Shown here piece by piece: positions 10,401 through 20,617 of a stretch of DNA of 64,000 bases (the stretch's first letter is position 1; each line of letters begins with the position of its first letter). Origin of the DNA: Cryoendolithus antarcticus. Taxonomy: Eukaryota > Ascomycota > Dothideomycetes > Cladosporiales > Cladosporiaceae. The translations under genes and the position numbers were made by a program. Under the pieces are notes generated by a model. The model ran no database searches. It had not been told where the DNA came from and saw only the letters and a list, made by a program, of their open reading frames with translations. Where the stretch lies: the NCBI GenBank assembly GCA_002077065.1, contig NAJO01000019.1, positions 62,001 to 126,000 of the forward strand, read 5' to 3'.

Positions 10401-11868
10401 GCTTCAGTCGTTCGGCAGAGAACTGGCCATTCGTCCCGTCTTGAGCCTTGAGGTGTGGTAGCTGAAGTGCAGTAGACGAGATGGAGGACTCGAAGTCATC
10501 ATCCCAAACGTCCTTCTCGTCTTCTGGAGACTGGAATAGCTGTGTGGGAGGTGTCTTGCGCTGGCCAATCTGTAATGCGCCTCTTGCAGGTGCCGCTTGT
10601 TCATACTGCTGCTTTGATGCGCGCTCGTGTGTGATTGGTGGAACAGGGCTTCTCGACTTTGCACGACCAGACGATCTTCGTTGACCACCCTGTGCATTTG
10701 GTGGGGATGACTTTAGCGCCTCGTTCCACTCCTGCACGCTCTTGACCGCCTGGTCATACTCGGTCGGCTTGTTGACCTTCTCCTCTTTCCGGGTGCTCAT
10801 GATCCAAGGGTGTCTGAGCAATTTCTTCGCACTGACCCGAAGATTCGGATCTTTCTGGAAGCACTGCATGAGGAAGTCGCGAACAAGCGGACTAGTCCCA
10901 TCGGGTATTGGCGGGTGATCATCGTTGACAATGCGAAAAAGTGCTGGCATTGGTGCTAGCTTGTGATATGGCGGTCTGCCATCAAGCAGTTCAATGACTG
11001 TGCAGCCCAGCGACCAAATGTCGGAGGCAGTGGTGGCGCCGGCCAGCTCAATCACCTCAGGCGCCATCCAGTAAGGCGTGCCGACCACACTGCCTTCGCT
11101 CAATCCTTGCGCTTTCGTCGCAACACCGAAGTCTGCAAGCTTCACCAGCCCCTCTTTCGTCGTCAGGATATTGGCACCCTTGATGTCTCGATGTATGACA
11201 CCCTGCTCATGCAAGAACAGCAGACCTTGCAACACCTGAGCCGTATAGAACGATACAAGATTCTCCGGGAACTTGCCAAAGTTCTTACAGATCGAATGGA
11301 GACTACCATTCTCGCAGTACTCCAAAATGATGTACAGATTCTCGGCCGTCTTGACGAAGCCTTGATACTTGACAATATTGGCATGGTGGAGATTCTTCAG
11401 CAAGTCGATCTCTTGCATGATCACATTGAGCTCGCTCTTCGGCAAGTCAGTAAGACGGATCTGCTTCACTGCCACGGTCTCGCCCGTACTCCAGTTCAGC
11501 GCTCTGTAAACGCTGCCAAATGCTCCTCGGCCAAGGCAGTCCCCTAGCTGATAGTCCTTTAGCCCCTCCACCTCCTTGGCAGTCCTCTGCACAGTGCCAT
11601 CCTTGCTAGGAGGCTTCTCTCGGGGTGCGTCCTTCGTACGGGCTCTTCTTGCACTGGCATCTCCAATGTCTGATTGTGATCCTCCCCGGACCTTGCTATG
11701 CTTTAGCTCCCTTCCACTGCCGTTGTGCGTGGACTTCTGCGCAGTCCGGCTCTCGATTGCTGCCGGAGAGTTGACATGGCTGCCATTGATCTTATGGTGT
11801 GTGGGAAGTCCATGGAGAGGAGGAGATGAAGGAAGGACGGGCATCGTGGAAACGGTCTCGGAGTCCAC
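7438..11868 (-). CDS. sepH: SepH/Cdc15/Cdc7-type septation protein kinase
   Basis: Ste20-related Ser/Thr kinase of the septation initiation (mitotic exit) network. In Aspergillus it acts upstream of SidB at spindle pole bodies to start septum formation (family knowledge). It is a single uninterrupted 1476-codon frame. The kinase domain covers residues ~105-357: P-loop LGRGAFGSVYRAL, VAVKQI, catalytic loop HRDIKGANIL, DFGVATKA and GTPYWMAPEVIE. A long low-complexity Ser/Arg/acidic region follows (~360-770), with acidic runs such as EDEEDED. The next ~500 residues are helical armadillo-like repeats (LLPILEILETC, ISKFAHKKYSSD, MLKFIKNLSML). The last ~150 residues are Ser-rich and basic. Length and order match fungal SepH. 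No intron is seen over 4.4 kb. It shares a divergent ~590-nt upstream region with the GNAT gene. Confidence 0.93.
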   Translation of the reverse strand: MDSETVSTMPVLPSSPPLHGLPTHHKINGSHVNSPAAIESRTAQKSTHNGSGRELKHSKVRGGSQSDIGDASARRARTKDAPREKPPSKDGTVQRTAKEVEGLKDYQLGDCLGRGAFGSVYRALNWSTGETVAVKQIRLTDLPKSELNVIMQEIDLLKNLHHANIVKYQGFVKTAENLYIILEYCENGSLHSICKNFGKFPENLVSFYTAQVLQGLLFLHEQGVIHRDIKGANILTTKEGLVKLADFGVATKAQGLSEGSVVGTPYWMAPEVIELAGATTASDIWSLGCTVIELLDGRPPYHKLAPMPALFRIVNDDHPPIPDGTSPLVRDFLMQCFQKDPNLRVSAKKLLRHPWIMSTRKEEKVNKPTEYDQAVKSVQEWNEALKSSPPNAQGGQRRSSGRAKSRSPVPPITHERASKQQYEQAAPARGALQIGQRKTPPTQLFQSPEDEKDVWDDDFESSISSTALQLPHLKAQDGTNGQFSAERLKQYASQQDLGHGLDGKVDEWDDEYEGDLTVRSPMLAIKTTALEPPARPPYSSRVSSPDNRLRPPSANGIQNAQDRRAPKPQHQRKLSKDSQPKTQILRGAQKPPLVTRTSAVSSAGRTSARSSTGFTEEEEDDDYSDLVPFDDLAFKKKLASFSPAKQPHVAELRSLSTKHGGSVRRTSPRMVHDAAAMKRTRSSLEIQKYAEDEEDEDFTDIHFGDNTSSPASLLPASRAKLTKSKSSSIPSEPSESEPGTLKLSGSVSWLEDEEDEDDPFAALEEELDELDLESNVARDKHARLCTLVERLVSDLKLSQPEDIIGEIVEHLLQILYESPDTKSVVVASHGMLPILEILETCTRPLTILRLLKIVNIIISNSIEVQENLCFVGGIPIISKFAHKKYSSDIRLEAANFVRFMYQTSTLTLQMFVSCGGLNVLVEFLEEDYDSVTGRELVLVGVNGVWSVFELQGPTPKNDFCRIFSRSSVLYPLSLVLSRVLDEEGELAELVEGRIVNIFLLFSQAENHVKETIADRMVLKRVLKDLKRMSPAHQITMLKFIKNLSMLATTLDALQNSNAIEVLVDLLNASMKMPHFRDVSNQVLNTMYNLCRLSKARQEDAALCGVIPLLQRIVKTTRPLKEFALPILCDMAHSGPVGRKILWQNKGLQVYVDLLADQYWAVTALDAIFIWLQEETAKVEEHILASSAFSEGITHCFNESKADAFENLLEPLQKLLRLSPPIAASLAHPDLFSRTVLRLHSKKALVRLNLLRVIRSICDASEEQGALIRTYSLLDSVADLAKHDPAILVREMANELVKSSEYTVRRNLDMRPVRRSSSSTMTPPPMSSSAGSLPPTPGTDRGASRGYFDYSTLDTARSRNTTAASSPYRPVSRDSSSGSISNAAPSHARDWSNGTANLSAAAKSRLPRTNAANVRRAQSRLSMAPLSSGDAKGGKVDAGTPIHTPAAVAATRSSAAAVANARRRRQMSSGADGSRFN

Positions 11869-12455
11869 CCATCGGCGATAATATAGAGTGGGAGGCGATC
11901 AATCTCGACTCTTCAAGGTCATCGTCCTCGGCGCGCCTCATGTGTTCGCAAGTGATGGTCCGTATGTAATAGCCGTTGCCCGGGCAGTACTCGGACGTGT
12001 ATGCAAGTCGCGTACCTGCCTTGTTCGTCCAGCTGATCGACCGCAACCTCTACCTTACCTGCTCCTGATCAGCTTCGCCTAGCACACCGACAGCTCGCCT
12101 ACGACATGTGTCTACACGAACCCGAGAAGGCTGGTAAACTCGCGTTTCACATGATGGCTGTGGCAATCACGAAGCTGAGTCAGCGCGCGGCAGCTGCACC
12201 ACGCTTTCCACCTTGCCGCTAAATCATTTCCGCCCTATCGTCCACGCACATCTTTCAGTGCATCTGTTGACGATCATGTCAACGCTGCGTCCGCCAAGTA
12301 CGCGGACGGATAGACAAAAGCAGACCGTAGGCAGTGTCGTCGGCAGGACCGTGATCACTCGACACAGACGCGAGCTCGAGTATGAGCTGAGTGATTTCCT
12401 TCTGTTCGCTCTCCTCTCTGCATCATTCCCTACCACCGTGAGAACTGCCATCAAG
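11869..12455. promoter_or_regulatory. divergent promoter, kinase / GNAT
   Basis: 587 nt between two genes transcribed away from each other. No coding exon recognised. A frame open upstream of the GNAT ATG carries an ATG at 12213, but its translation is not protein-like. No specific factor site is claimed. Confidence 0.45.
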
Positions 12456-13318
12456 ATGTTCTCTACTGAACGACTGGTTCTGCGTGCGTACGATGAAGCA
12501 TTGGATCTGGTGTCGCTGTGGAAAGGTACTGCTCTCACAATCTCAGCTCATCCTCGTCCCCGCTTGCTGAAGCTCGATAGCAATGAACGACATCGAATAC
12601 CGTACTATGCTCGGCAATGCCTCTCTCCTCCCCTGGGCCAAGGAGGAAGTACGAAAGAAGTTCTTCTCATCCGAGTCCATTTACAATCCCATGCTGCCCG
12701 CTTTGGCGATCTGCGTAAAGCCTGAGACCAGTGTCGAAGAGGATAGCAACAAGCACCCGTCTGAGCTGCCTGCAATAGGCCATATTGGTCTACTCGCTGG
12801 CAGGTACGATCCGAAGAATCGCGTCGCCATGCTCGGGGTGGGCATCATGGATACCAAAGACAGAGGCAAAGGGTATGGGAGAGAAGCCATTACATTCATG
12901 CTTGAGTATGGGTTCATGGAGCTGAATATACATCGTATCGGTGAGTTGATGAGATCACAGGCGGTTCTGCATCTCAATATCTGCTACTTCTCACAGATTG
13001 ACCTCCAGAGCTCATTGTATACGCTTTCAACGAAAGTGCAGCTAGACTCTACCGCAGCATGTACGTTGCACACTAGGTGACAGGTGGGACGCACTGTGCC
13101 AAGGCTGATTCTCGTCGCAGCGGCTTCATCGACGAAGGCATTGCCCGCAAAAATTACTTCAAGAGTGGCGTGTGGCATGACACAATCAACATGGCGGTAA
13201 GCAGCACCTCTTTGAGCGTCGGCTACAGAGATTGACAGCGACACAGGTTCTTGAGGAAGAATGGTGGGAAATCCGCAAGACCAACAACGTCCGAGTCATG
13301 CCGGCGCACCTCCAATAG
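12456..13318 (+). CDS. GNAT-family N-acetyltransferase
   Basis: Transfers acetyl from acetyl-CoA to an amine; resembles the RimJ/RimL-like fungal group. Five exons: 12456-12525, 12581-12940, 13009-13060, 13121-13196, 13247-13318 (209 aa). The fold reads in order: STERLVLRAYDE, SLWKAMNDIEYR (join 1), AIGHIGLL, the acetyl-CoA loop DRGKGYGREA, NIHRI|ELIVYAFNESAARLYRS (join 2) and GFIDEGIARKNYF, then KSGVWHDTINMA|VLEEEW. For exon 3 the second of two close AGs (13007-13008) is used, because the first would meet a stop at once. It ends 30 nt from the convergent FNT gene, so the transcripts may overlap. Substrate unknown. Confidence 0.88.
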
Positions 13319-13348
13319 AGCTTTGCCTCTGATACACTCCTTCATCAC

Positions 13349-14541
13349 TCAAGCAGCCTTCTCGGCATATCCCTTGTGGTCTCCGTTCGGCCCTGCCATC
13401 TCATCTGCAGTCGACTCAGTCCCATGTAGTGAGTAGGGCTTGTCAAAGTCTGGCGAGACTGCTTCGTCGCCAGTCATGTAGAGGTACCAGTATACGACGC
13501 CGACGAAGAGACCGCCTCCGATAGTGTTACCGAGAAGGGCAGGGATCATTGACTTCCAGATGTAGTAGCCCACGCCGAAGGGAGCGCCGTTGAAGATGCC
13601 AATCGGGACGAGGAACCTGTGAGGTGGTAAGTAAGCATTTCAATATGTTAGCTGATGCTTCCATAAGGGCGTACGTACATATTGGCGATCACGTGGTCCA
13701 GTCCAAGACCCACGAAGCACATGATCGGCCACCAAATCGCCAGGATCTTACTTGAGATCTCCCTTGATGAAGCAGCCATGAAGACTGCCAGACAGACAAG
13801 CCAGTTCGCTATATCACTCTCAGTCAGCACTAGTCTCACGCTATGATGCGGTTCAAGCAGACCAACCTCCGATGGCCTTCAGGAAGATCTGATGCCAGTG
13901 CGGCGTAACAGCCTTGGCAACAGCGAACTTGATCGCTTCCTCCTTATACGCGCCAGCCGAGAACACTCCACCATATCCAACGATGATTGCCATGAAGAAC
14001 AGCATGCCAGCGAGATTGCCGAAGAACGACATTACCCAAGAAATGGCAATGTCTTTGAGGCCGCAGCGTTTGTGGAGATACGCTATTGGCATGAACTGAG
14101 GGATTGTAAGTATGCGGTGTGGAAATTCAGTCAAGGGGGGTAGCGGGCGACTCACCATAACGTTTGACGTGTACAAGTCTGCGCCAGTCAAGACGACAAG
14201 GATAAGGCCCACCGGGAAGAAGCACGCGGAAATTGTTCGAATGAGCCCAGGGGCGTTCTCTTGGTACCAGGGAGAGGAGTTTGTAGAGAGTGAGATGGCG
14301 CATCTAGCTGGGATTCAGATCCTGGGTCTTGCGGGGTGTAGCTCGTGGTCCTCAATACGTACCCGAAGCCCAACAGAGGTCCAGCGAGGAAGCTGTTCCA
14401 CCACAACTTGTCCAGTCGCATCTTGGACTTCTTCTGGCCGACGCGGGAGAGCAACTCCATAGTCTACACACGGGTCAACGTCCGACTTCTGCGTGTTCCA
14501 AGAACATCTCATACCTGCTGGGGTGTGAAGGCGTCCATCAT
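13349..14541 (-). CDS. formate/nitrite transporter (FNT family)
   Basis: Plasma-membrane channel-like carrier for nitrite or formate; the fungal NitA branch is the nearest I can name. Six exons: 14541-14515, 14463-14363, 14303-14156, 14095-13867, 13808-13679, 13616-13349. Total 300 aa, the usual size. Exon 1 is only 27 nt (MMDAFTPQQ) and is supported by the family-typical run into TMELLSRVGQKK. Conserved pieces: MRLDKLWWNSFLAGPLLGFG, GADLYTSNVM, SFFGNLAGMLFFM, ANWLVCLAVFMA, FVGLDHVIANMY-like (seen as FVGLGLDHVIANM), and GNTIGGGLFVGVVYWYLY. Six membrane helices are evident. The hydrophilic tail ends KGYAEKAA. Its promoter is the ~900-nt stretch to its right. Nitrite versus formate preference cannot be read. 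Confidence 0.92.
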
Positions 14542-15447
14542 GGGCAGATGTTCTTCCAATACAGAGATGCGTGAGCTTACTCGACAGACAGTGAGAACAA
14601 GTGCAGACGAGGGCTAGGAGACAACAAATGCTTATCATCCACCTCGCGGGCCCTCTTCAGCCCGCTGGCACATCTCAGCTGCCGCGCACGCGGTGCGGCA
14701 CAGATTCAGGCACGCTACGAGGTAGGGATCTCCAGCTTTTCGATTGGAGATCCATGTGGAGGATGGCCCGGGGTATGCTACGCGATTGCGGTAACTGGAA
14801 TGCTACATGCGGGTTGGATATGGGTGGTACAGTCCGGTGAGATCGTCATGCTGAGCGTTGGCCACCTTCCTGAAGCGCTCGGACGACGGTGTCGTGCATG
14901 GAGCGAGTTGCGAGATGGTCCACTATTGATTGCGCTAGAGGTGCAAGTGCGGCCTACGATATGCCAAAGTTCGAGTCGTCTTGAAACCGTCGATTGTCAC
15001 TATCGTAATTCGCATGGTCGTCATCCTATGAATCCGAGGTCTGAGGACGTTCTTGCAAACGATTGCTTCCCGCCCCCACACTTTGACAAGCCTGTGATGC
15101 ACGTAATCTGGATATGCGGCACTTCAGGCTACACGAGAGGGAATGGCTGCAGTAAGCCTGGCTAAGCTCAGACAAGGCCGCTGCAGGCGCAGCTCAAGCT
15201 CCAGCCGACGTGAGGTGGCGTTTTCTTGGGATGCACTACATATATCAACACGAGCTGAGAAGAGACGGACAATATGGTTTGTATCTGCAGGCGCTCTACT
15301 GGAGCTGTGACCATCACAAACCGGCCACCCACGCAGCTCGCGATATTGTTCTGCAATTTGTCCATGCCGTTGGTGGCCTGACCGTACAAGTCGGAAGCCG
15401 CGCCTTACTCTCATCTAGCCGCCGCCGGTATTGCCTGTCACTGCTGT
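14542..15447. promoter_or_regulatory. long FNT promoter region / dynamin 3' flank
   Basis: About 900 nt with no gene. It lies upstream of the FNT transporter and downstream of the dynamin stop. It contains a 9-bp perfect inverted repeat, listed separately. Short frames here have no family look. Confidence 0.45.
14726..14753. repeat. 9-bp perfect inverted repeat
   Basis: GGATCTCCA at 14726-14734 and its exact reverse complement TGGAGATCC at 14745-14753, with a 10-nt spacer. It sits about 185 nt upstream of the FNT start. It could be a dyad binding site or chance. Confidence 0.6.
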
Positions 15448-17917
15448 TCAAGTTGCTTGCTTCAGTGAAAGGCCTCCAAGAGCCTTACGAAAAGCTGCCT
15501 GGCCCTTCTCCAGTATCTGCTTCTGCCCCTCGAAATGCTCGCGCTGACTAGTGATGTCCTCGTCTTCGCCAGCAATCTGGTAAACCTCGTGCTCGCTCAT
15601 CGCATCGATCTGCAGGGGCGAGAATGTCTCTCCAGCTAGGTTGGTCAATAGGTGACGCTCGACGACCTGGTCCGTGACTGCCTCGATGAAGTACTCGACC
15701 TTGCCCTGTGAACTTGTCAGTGATCGTGCGTTCTCTCTCTCTCTTTCTCTCTCGGCGATACTGTATGGCTCTCGCGGCTCGCAGGTTGTCCAGTAACGTA
15801 CCTTATAGTATGCGATCAGGCTGTCGAGAGCATCCTCGGCGTTTGTCTTCTCCATGTCTTGCTGACCTTCCGCCTTCTGGACTACCGTGGTGTTGACAGG
15901 CACCGCCTGAGTACGTGATGTGACGCGCTTCTTCCTTGAAGTCCACAGAGTTGTGGTGTACGCCGGATTGTAGGTACACAAAGTGCGCTGCTTATCTGCA
16001 ATGAGTTTGTCGAGCTCTTGCACAGCTCCTTCGTAGCGCTCTGTGAGCTTCGGCTCCAATTTTGTCTCGAACAGCTTGTCCGCTTGCCCTTCGAGAGTGG
16101 TGTGCTCAATGGCAGCTTTAACAAGATTGTTGCAACGGTGGTTAACACGCTCGATATGTGCAGCTGCGAGAGTCTTCCAGTTCTTCGATTGCTGCCAGAA
16201 AAGCTGGCTCATGAAGAGGGGATTCGAGTTGCCAGGAAGCTCCATGCCTCGCGAACGCAGAAGGAGGTTGTGAACCTATTCGATAGCTTGTTGACGACTC
16301 TTGTCTTCTTGCTGCTTCACAGCCTTGGCATACTCACTCAACGTATCCTTACGCGCGGGACCTCGTCGGCAGCATTAGTGCCATCGAAGTCTTTCTCGGT
16401 GGCGATGCGGAATGTGTGCCCGTACTGGCGCATCTGGATGGCGAACTGCTGATTGAGATGGTGTACGGCGGCACGCAGACGACGGGCAGTGACCGGATCT
16501 CCGAAGCCCTGAGTGATATCTGACGTCTCGAAGAAGGGGTGCGCGTAATCGCCCATCACGGCGTCCTCTACAGTAGCCTGATACTGCATGCTGACTTCGA
16601 AGAGAAAGCGCTTCTGCTCGGCTGCGGTTGAACGCTTCTCGCCCAGCTCTTCCAGGGTATCTGTTGTCTGCTCCAGCCGGGCATTGAGCTCTTTCTGTAA
16701 GGTCGGCAGCTCTTTCTTGAGATGGGTGTACAGGAGCTGAGATAGACGCACCCGTAGAGATAAGATCCCCATTGTGTGGCTGGGGAGAGACTTGTATGCC
16801 CCAGCCGAGAGAAATGTCTTCTCGTGCGCATTGCGAGCCTCGAACGACATAGCTACATCTTCTTCAGTCCCGCAACACTGTCAGCTCAGGTCATATACCG
16901 ATTGTATTGCGCATCTCTAGATGTAGCCGTATGTGCGAATTACACATGCTGTCCGGCGGAGAGAAGAGGCCTCCTCTTCCGACTTGCGCTTGCATTTCTG
17001 CGAAGTAGCAGGCGCACAGGTTCACGGCAGCACTACTAGGTGCTGGGGAAGGTACGTACCGGTTCTTTAGGATATGCCAGCCAAGATTGAAGTATATGTT
17101 CGTATCGCGAGCCAATTCGATCCAGGCGGCCTCGTTGACGCTACCAGCCTTCAATGTATCAGGTTTGGTAACAATGCCGAGCGTACGATTCCCATGCGGA
17201 TCGATGTTTCGGCACATGTGCAGAATCATCTGATTCGCGTAGTCGTTCTTGGCGCTCACGACTGCAAGCATGATCGTACTCTTCTCCTCGAGGTACTCGC
17301 TCACCATCTCGTGGATGAGCTTCACATCTTCGCGAGTCTGCTCCTTGGTCGGCGTGTGAATCAGGCCTGGCAAGTCGACCAAGGTCAACTGGGGATGGCC
17401 GGGACCAGAGATCTCGATGCTCAGAACGTCGCAGGTGAAAGCTAAGGTGCCATGGCTTGATGCTGTGCCGGCGTTGAGTCCCATGGCGGTAGTCGCCTTG
17501 TCCATAAGTCCTGGTAAGCGCGAAAAGTCGGTGATTGTTTCATTGAAGGCACTCAGCTTCGTGCGCTCCTCTGCAGGGCGAGACTGGTCGGGGATAATCC
17601 TTGTGGCGATAGTATCGGTGAGCGCACGCCTGAGGTTGATCTCCGTTGCATAGCGCGTGCAAAGTTTTCTTTGCGTGGAAAAGGCACTTGTGTGATTGCA
17701 TCCAGCACCGAGCTCTTTCCAGAAGACTGGTCGCCGCACACCACGAGCTGAGGCAGCTGAGGGTTGAGCCCAGGCCGCTAAGACGGGGCTCATCCACTAC
17801 GCTCAGCACCGAGCGGTAGTCTTTGCTCTGTAGCTCACTCAGCCGATCCGGTGGCGAAAGACTCAGGGTGGACATTGGTGGGTTTGTTGACCGCCATACG
17901 TGCGCCTTGATGCCCAT
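15448..17917 (-). CDS. dynamin-family GTPase, frame broken twice
   Basis: Mx/dynamin-like large GTPase for membrane remodelling. Exon blocks: start (17917, or ATG 17875) to 17056, 16877-16353, 16275-15802, 15705-15448. Conserved pieces: G1 GDQSSGKSSVLDAI, switch CTRYATEINLRR, G3 LVDLPGLIHTP, G4 VTKPDTL, LGWHILKNRY joined to TEEDVAMSFEARN, then a middle domain, SRGMELPGNSNP, and a GED-like end. The N-terminal part lies in three frames. VLSVVDE is in one, the P-loop (17730-17660) in a second, and everything from CTRYATE on in a third. One base seems missing near 17768-17772 (GGG run) and one near 17670-17674 (TTT run). With both restored the model would be about 692 aa and all later splice phases agree. 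Both gaps are in homopolymers, so a sequencing error is as likely as a pseudogene. The last intron (96 nt) is stop-free and carries a CT microsatellite. Confidence 0.8.
15731..15753. repeat. CT/GA microsatellite
   Basis: Imperfect (CT)n run of about 22 nt inside the last dynamin intron (15706-15801). On the transcript strand it reads as GA repeats and would translate as alternating Glu-Arg if the intron were kept. Confidence 0.8.
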
Positions 17918-19667
17918 TGCCGTTGGTCTGCGGTTTCATCAGTGATACTCAACTGGAGATAGCAATGAGCTGTATACCTCGAGCCTTACGTCCTCCTCAG
18001 CGATCACAGCCATCATTTGCGTGGACCGTTTATGTGTGCAGTGTGAGTGTTGCCGACGTGCCCCAGTAGGTGTACGCTATGTATCAGCGAGTTGTGCAAG
18101 TGAAAGAGAAGACTGGTGGTCGAGGTGGATTGTTCAGCGCGTGGAAATGAAGAGAAGGAACGAGTCACCCTTTGACGCCAAGCACGTGAATGCATTCGCA
18201 CCGTCACTTCACTTGCAGCTCATGTGCTACTGCCACTCACGGTGAAGTACGCATCTAGACGCCCGTCCTTACCTTGCTGGTAACGTCTGAACATGCACCA
18301 GCAAGTCCCTGTGACCGTCCGATAGCGACTCGAGACACATGGCATCGAGTGTAGAGAAGCACCGACGCGGGTCGCTCGAATGACTTGCTCGAACCGAAAT
18401 GAAGCTCGAGTGGTCACGCAGAAACGTGCTGAATATGTTGAACGACAGAGTGATCACGTCTGATCGAAGTGAAGCCGATCAAAACCACTCAGCTGCTGCC
18501 ACCCCTTTCATCCACCGGCTAGGACTTCCTTCCTCGCTCTCTCTCGTAAACGTGTTGCTTCTGCCAGTAGGGTAATCAGACAGGCCATGAAACCCTGTAC
18601 ATCCAAAGCTCCAGAGATTTGGGGCGACTCTGCACCTTTATCCCAATGGGAGTCCTGCATGCCCGGGAGTTCGAACGGACGTCCGCTCAAGATAAAGCCA
18701 GGATTTCTGGACAGCATGGTGTCCAACATATCGAGTCCCCATTGCTGTGTGCATCTTGGAGCTTGCGTCTGCTCGCTGACAATACTTGACGCGTCCCGCA
18801 ATCACAGAACCGCTCAGTCTATCGAAAGATGCACAGTTTTGACGTTTGGCAAGACAGATGCCTGGACTAAAATAAGACACACATCTGCGGCTCGCGTCCG
18901 TCCCGCCGCGGACAACCCGGTGGAGTCAACCAAGTGAACGCTATCTGCGAATGCCGAATCCTCTCGCCAATATTTATCACGTAGCAGCTCATCATTTCAA
19001 AGGACTAGTACGGGCACCTTAGACCCGTGAGGAGAGGCCATCCAGCAACCAGCTTTTGATCGCTAGGCCTCGAACCTCGCACAACGCAACCATGCGGGGA
19101 AGCTCAACACCTGCACCTCCCGAACTCCATCACCAGACTCCCTCCCGCCTGCACATCAACATCTCCCCAATTGGCCCCTGCAGACCTCACCGCCATCTCA
19201 CACATCTGTGCATCTCCAATCCGGCTTCCTCCCCCCGAAGTCCGACTCGACGACACTGGACGGCACAGAAGATAAGCAGCGCTAAGCTTTCGTCAACGCT
19301 ATTTCAACCACTCGCAACGTGCGCAAATGTAACCAGGTACAGTGCCAGATAGCTCCTGCACTCGTGCGTTGTGGCTCGTTCATCGTCCGTTGCGTAAGGT
19401 AATGGACGGACCTTGGCGGAGTCAGCTGCGGACTGTCGTCTCACTGGTAGGATGGAAAGGATGCACGGGGAGCTTGACGATAAGTATATGTACATTCCCT
19501 TGGTCAGCTTCCTCTCGCGCGTGTGGGTATTGTGCTGTCTTCCTATCTTCACCGAAGCTCTGTACTACCTACTACCATATCATTTGAGCACCTGTGACTG
19601 TCTATCTCTCACCTTCTCTCCATCACTCCAAGCTTCTCTCAAACGCCTCATCACCACTACCGTCAAA
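17918..19667. other. 1.75-kb intergenic, possible missed short exon
   Basis: Upstream of the dynamin (-) and of the next gene (+). Mostly short unrelated frames. One stretch on + (about 19135-19275) has protein-like composition without a start codon: LAPADLTAISHICAS then PIRLPPPEVRLDDTG, ending at a TAA. It could be the last exon of a small gene, but I found no convincing upstream exon. Confidence 0.35.
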
Positions 19668-20326
19668 ATGGCCGCCCCAAGAGCAACCCAGTTCCTCGCC
19701 CTCCGCAACCTCCGCCCAGCAACCCAAATGCGACACCTCCACATGAGCGGTCCATCAACCTACCCCTCTGCTGCAGCCCTCGTTACCGAACCAGTCGCCC
19801 GCACAGCCGTCCGCTCAACACCTGCCGCAACCCAAGTCACGCCAAACCGCGACTTCAATACCTCCCGCGCCCACCGCCAGCTCAAAGACTCCTCACCGTC
19901 AGACCTCATCTACCTGCCATCGCACCTCACAGCCGAGGAAGAAGGACTAGAATCAGTAATCAAGATCCGCGTGCCCATAGCACCAGACTGCTACGAGCCA
20001 ACAGTCGAGAGCAGTGTCATGGAGGAAGCTGAAGTCGTGCGTTTCGCCCCCTCTACATCACCCAGAAACGATACTGACACCGCCCCTCTCAGCCCGTCAT
20101 GAAACCCGAGATCTCCACCACCTCTCACGGCAGCGTCTACAGCGCGTTAGCAGACACGCACGATGGCCACGCCGAGGGCACAGAATTCCACGACCTCGCC
20201 GATGGGATCGTAGCAGGTGTGAAGAAGATCGCTGAGCCGGCGCAGAAGAGCGTGGGAACCTTAGGGAGAGTGTGGAGGGATATGGTGGATGATGTTTTGG
20301 GGGGTGGAAAGAAAGTGGCTGCTTAG
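19668..20326 (+). CDS. small unknown protein, possibly mitochondrial
   Basis: Two exons, 19668-20036 and 20093-20326, give 200 aa. The 56-nt intron has a GTGCGT donor and CTCTCAG acceptor and joins MEEAEV|PVMKPE. The first ~35 residues are basic and lack acids (MAAPRATQFLALRNLRPA), which suggests a mitochondrial presequence. The middle is hydrophilic (LTAEEEGLESVIKIRVP). The C-terminal part is amphipathic (FHDLADGIVAGVKKIAEPAQ) and ends GGGKKVAA. I do not recognise a family; it looks like one of the uncharacterised small proteins of Pezizomycotina. The ATG at 19668 is the first in frame with a typical fungal context (cAAAATGGC). Confidence 0.6.
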
Positions 20327-20617
20327 GAACGGGCAAGGAGTCGAGCTTACACAGCAAAGGTCTTCGAGGGTTTGAAGATGAGGGTCTGGGGCGAGGGGAG
20401 ATTGACGATTACAGGAGTTTACTTTCTGTTTGGTTGAGAGGGCGCTGAGGGTTGCCATCAACTAGTGTATGTAATTTGCGCGCTTTGCGCTATAATCCTT
20501 TGCTCTGCTTTTCGTTCACTTGCGTGAAACCCGCCAGACTGATGATCAATCGCGTTCAGTAATGCTGGAACCAATGACAGCGTACTGTTCTATCACAGCT
20601 CACGACGCGGAAGCATG

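Noticed and set aside
12213..12455. Upstream ATG of the GNAT frame at 12213
   Set aside because: The family starts at STERLVLRAY, just after the ATG at 12456; the upstream part is not protein-like.
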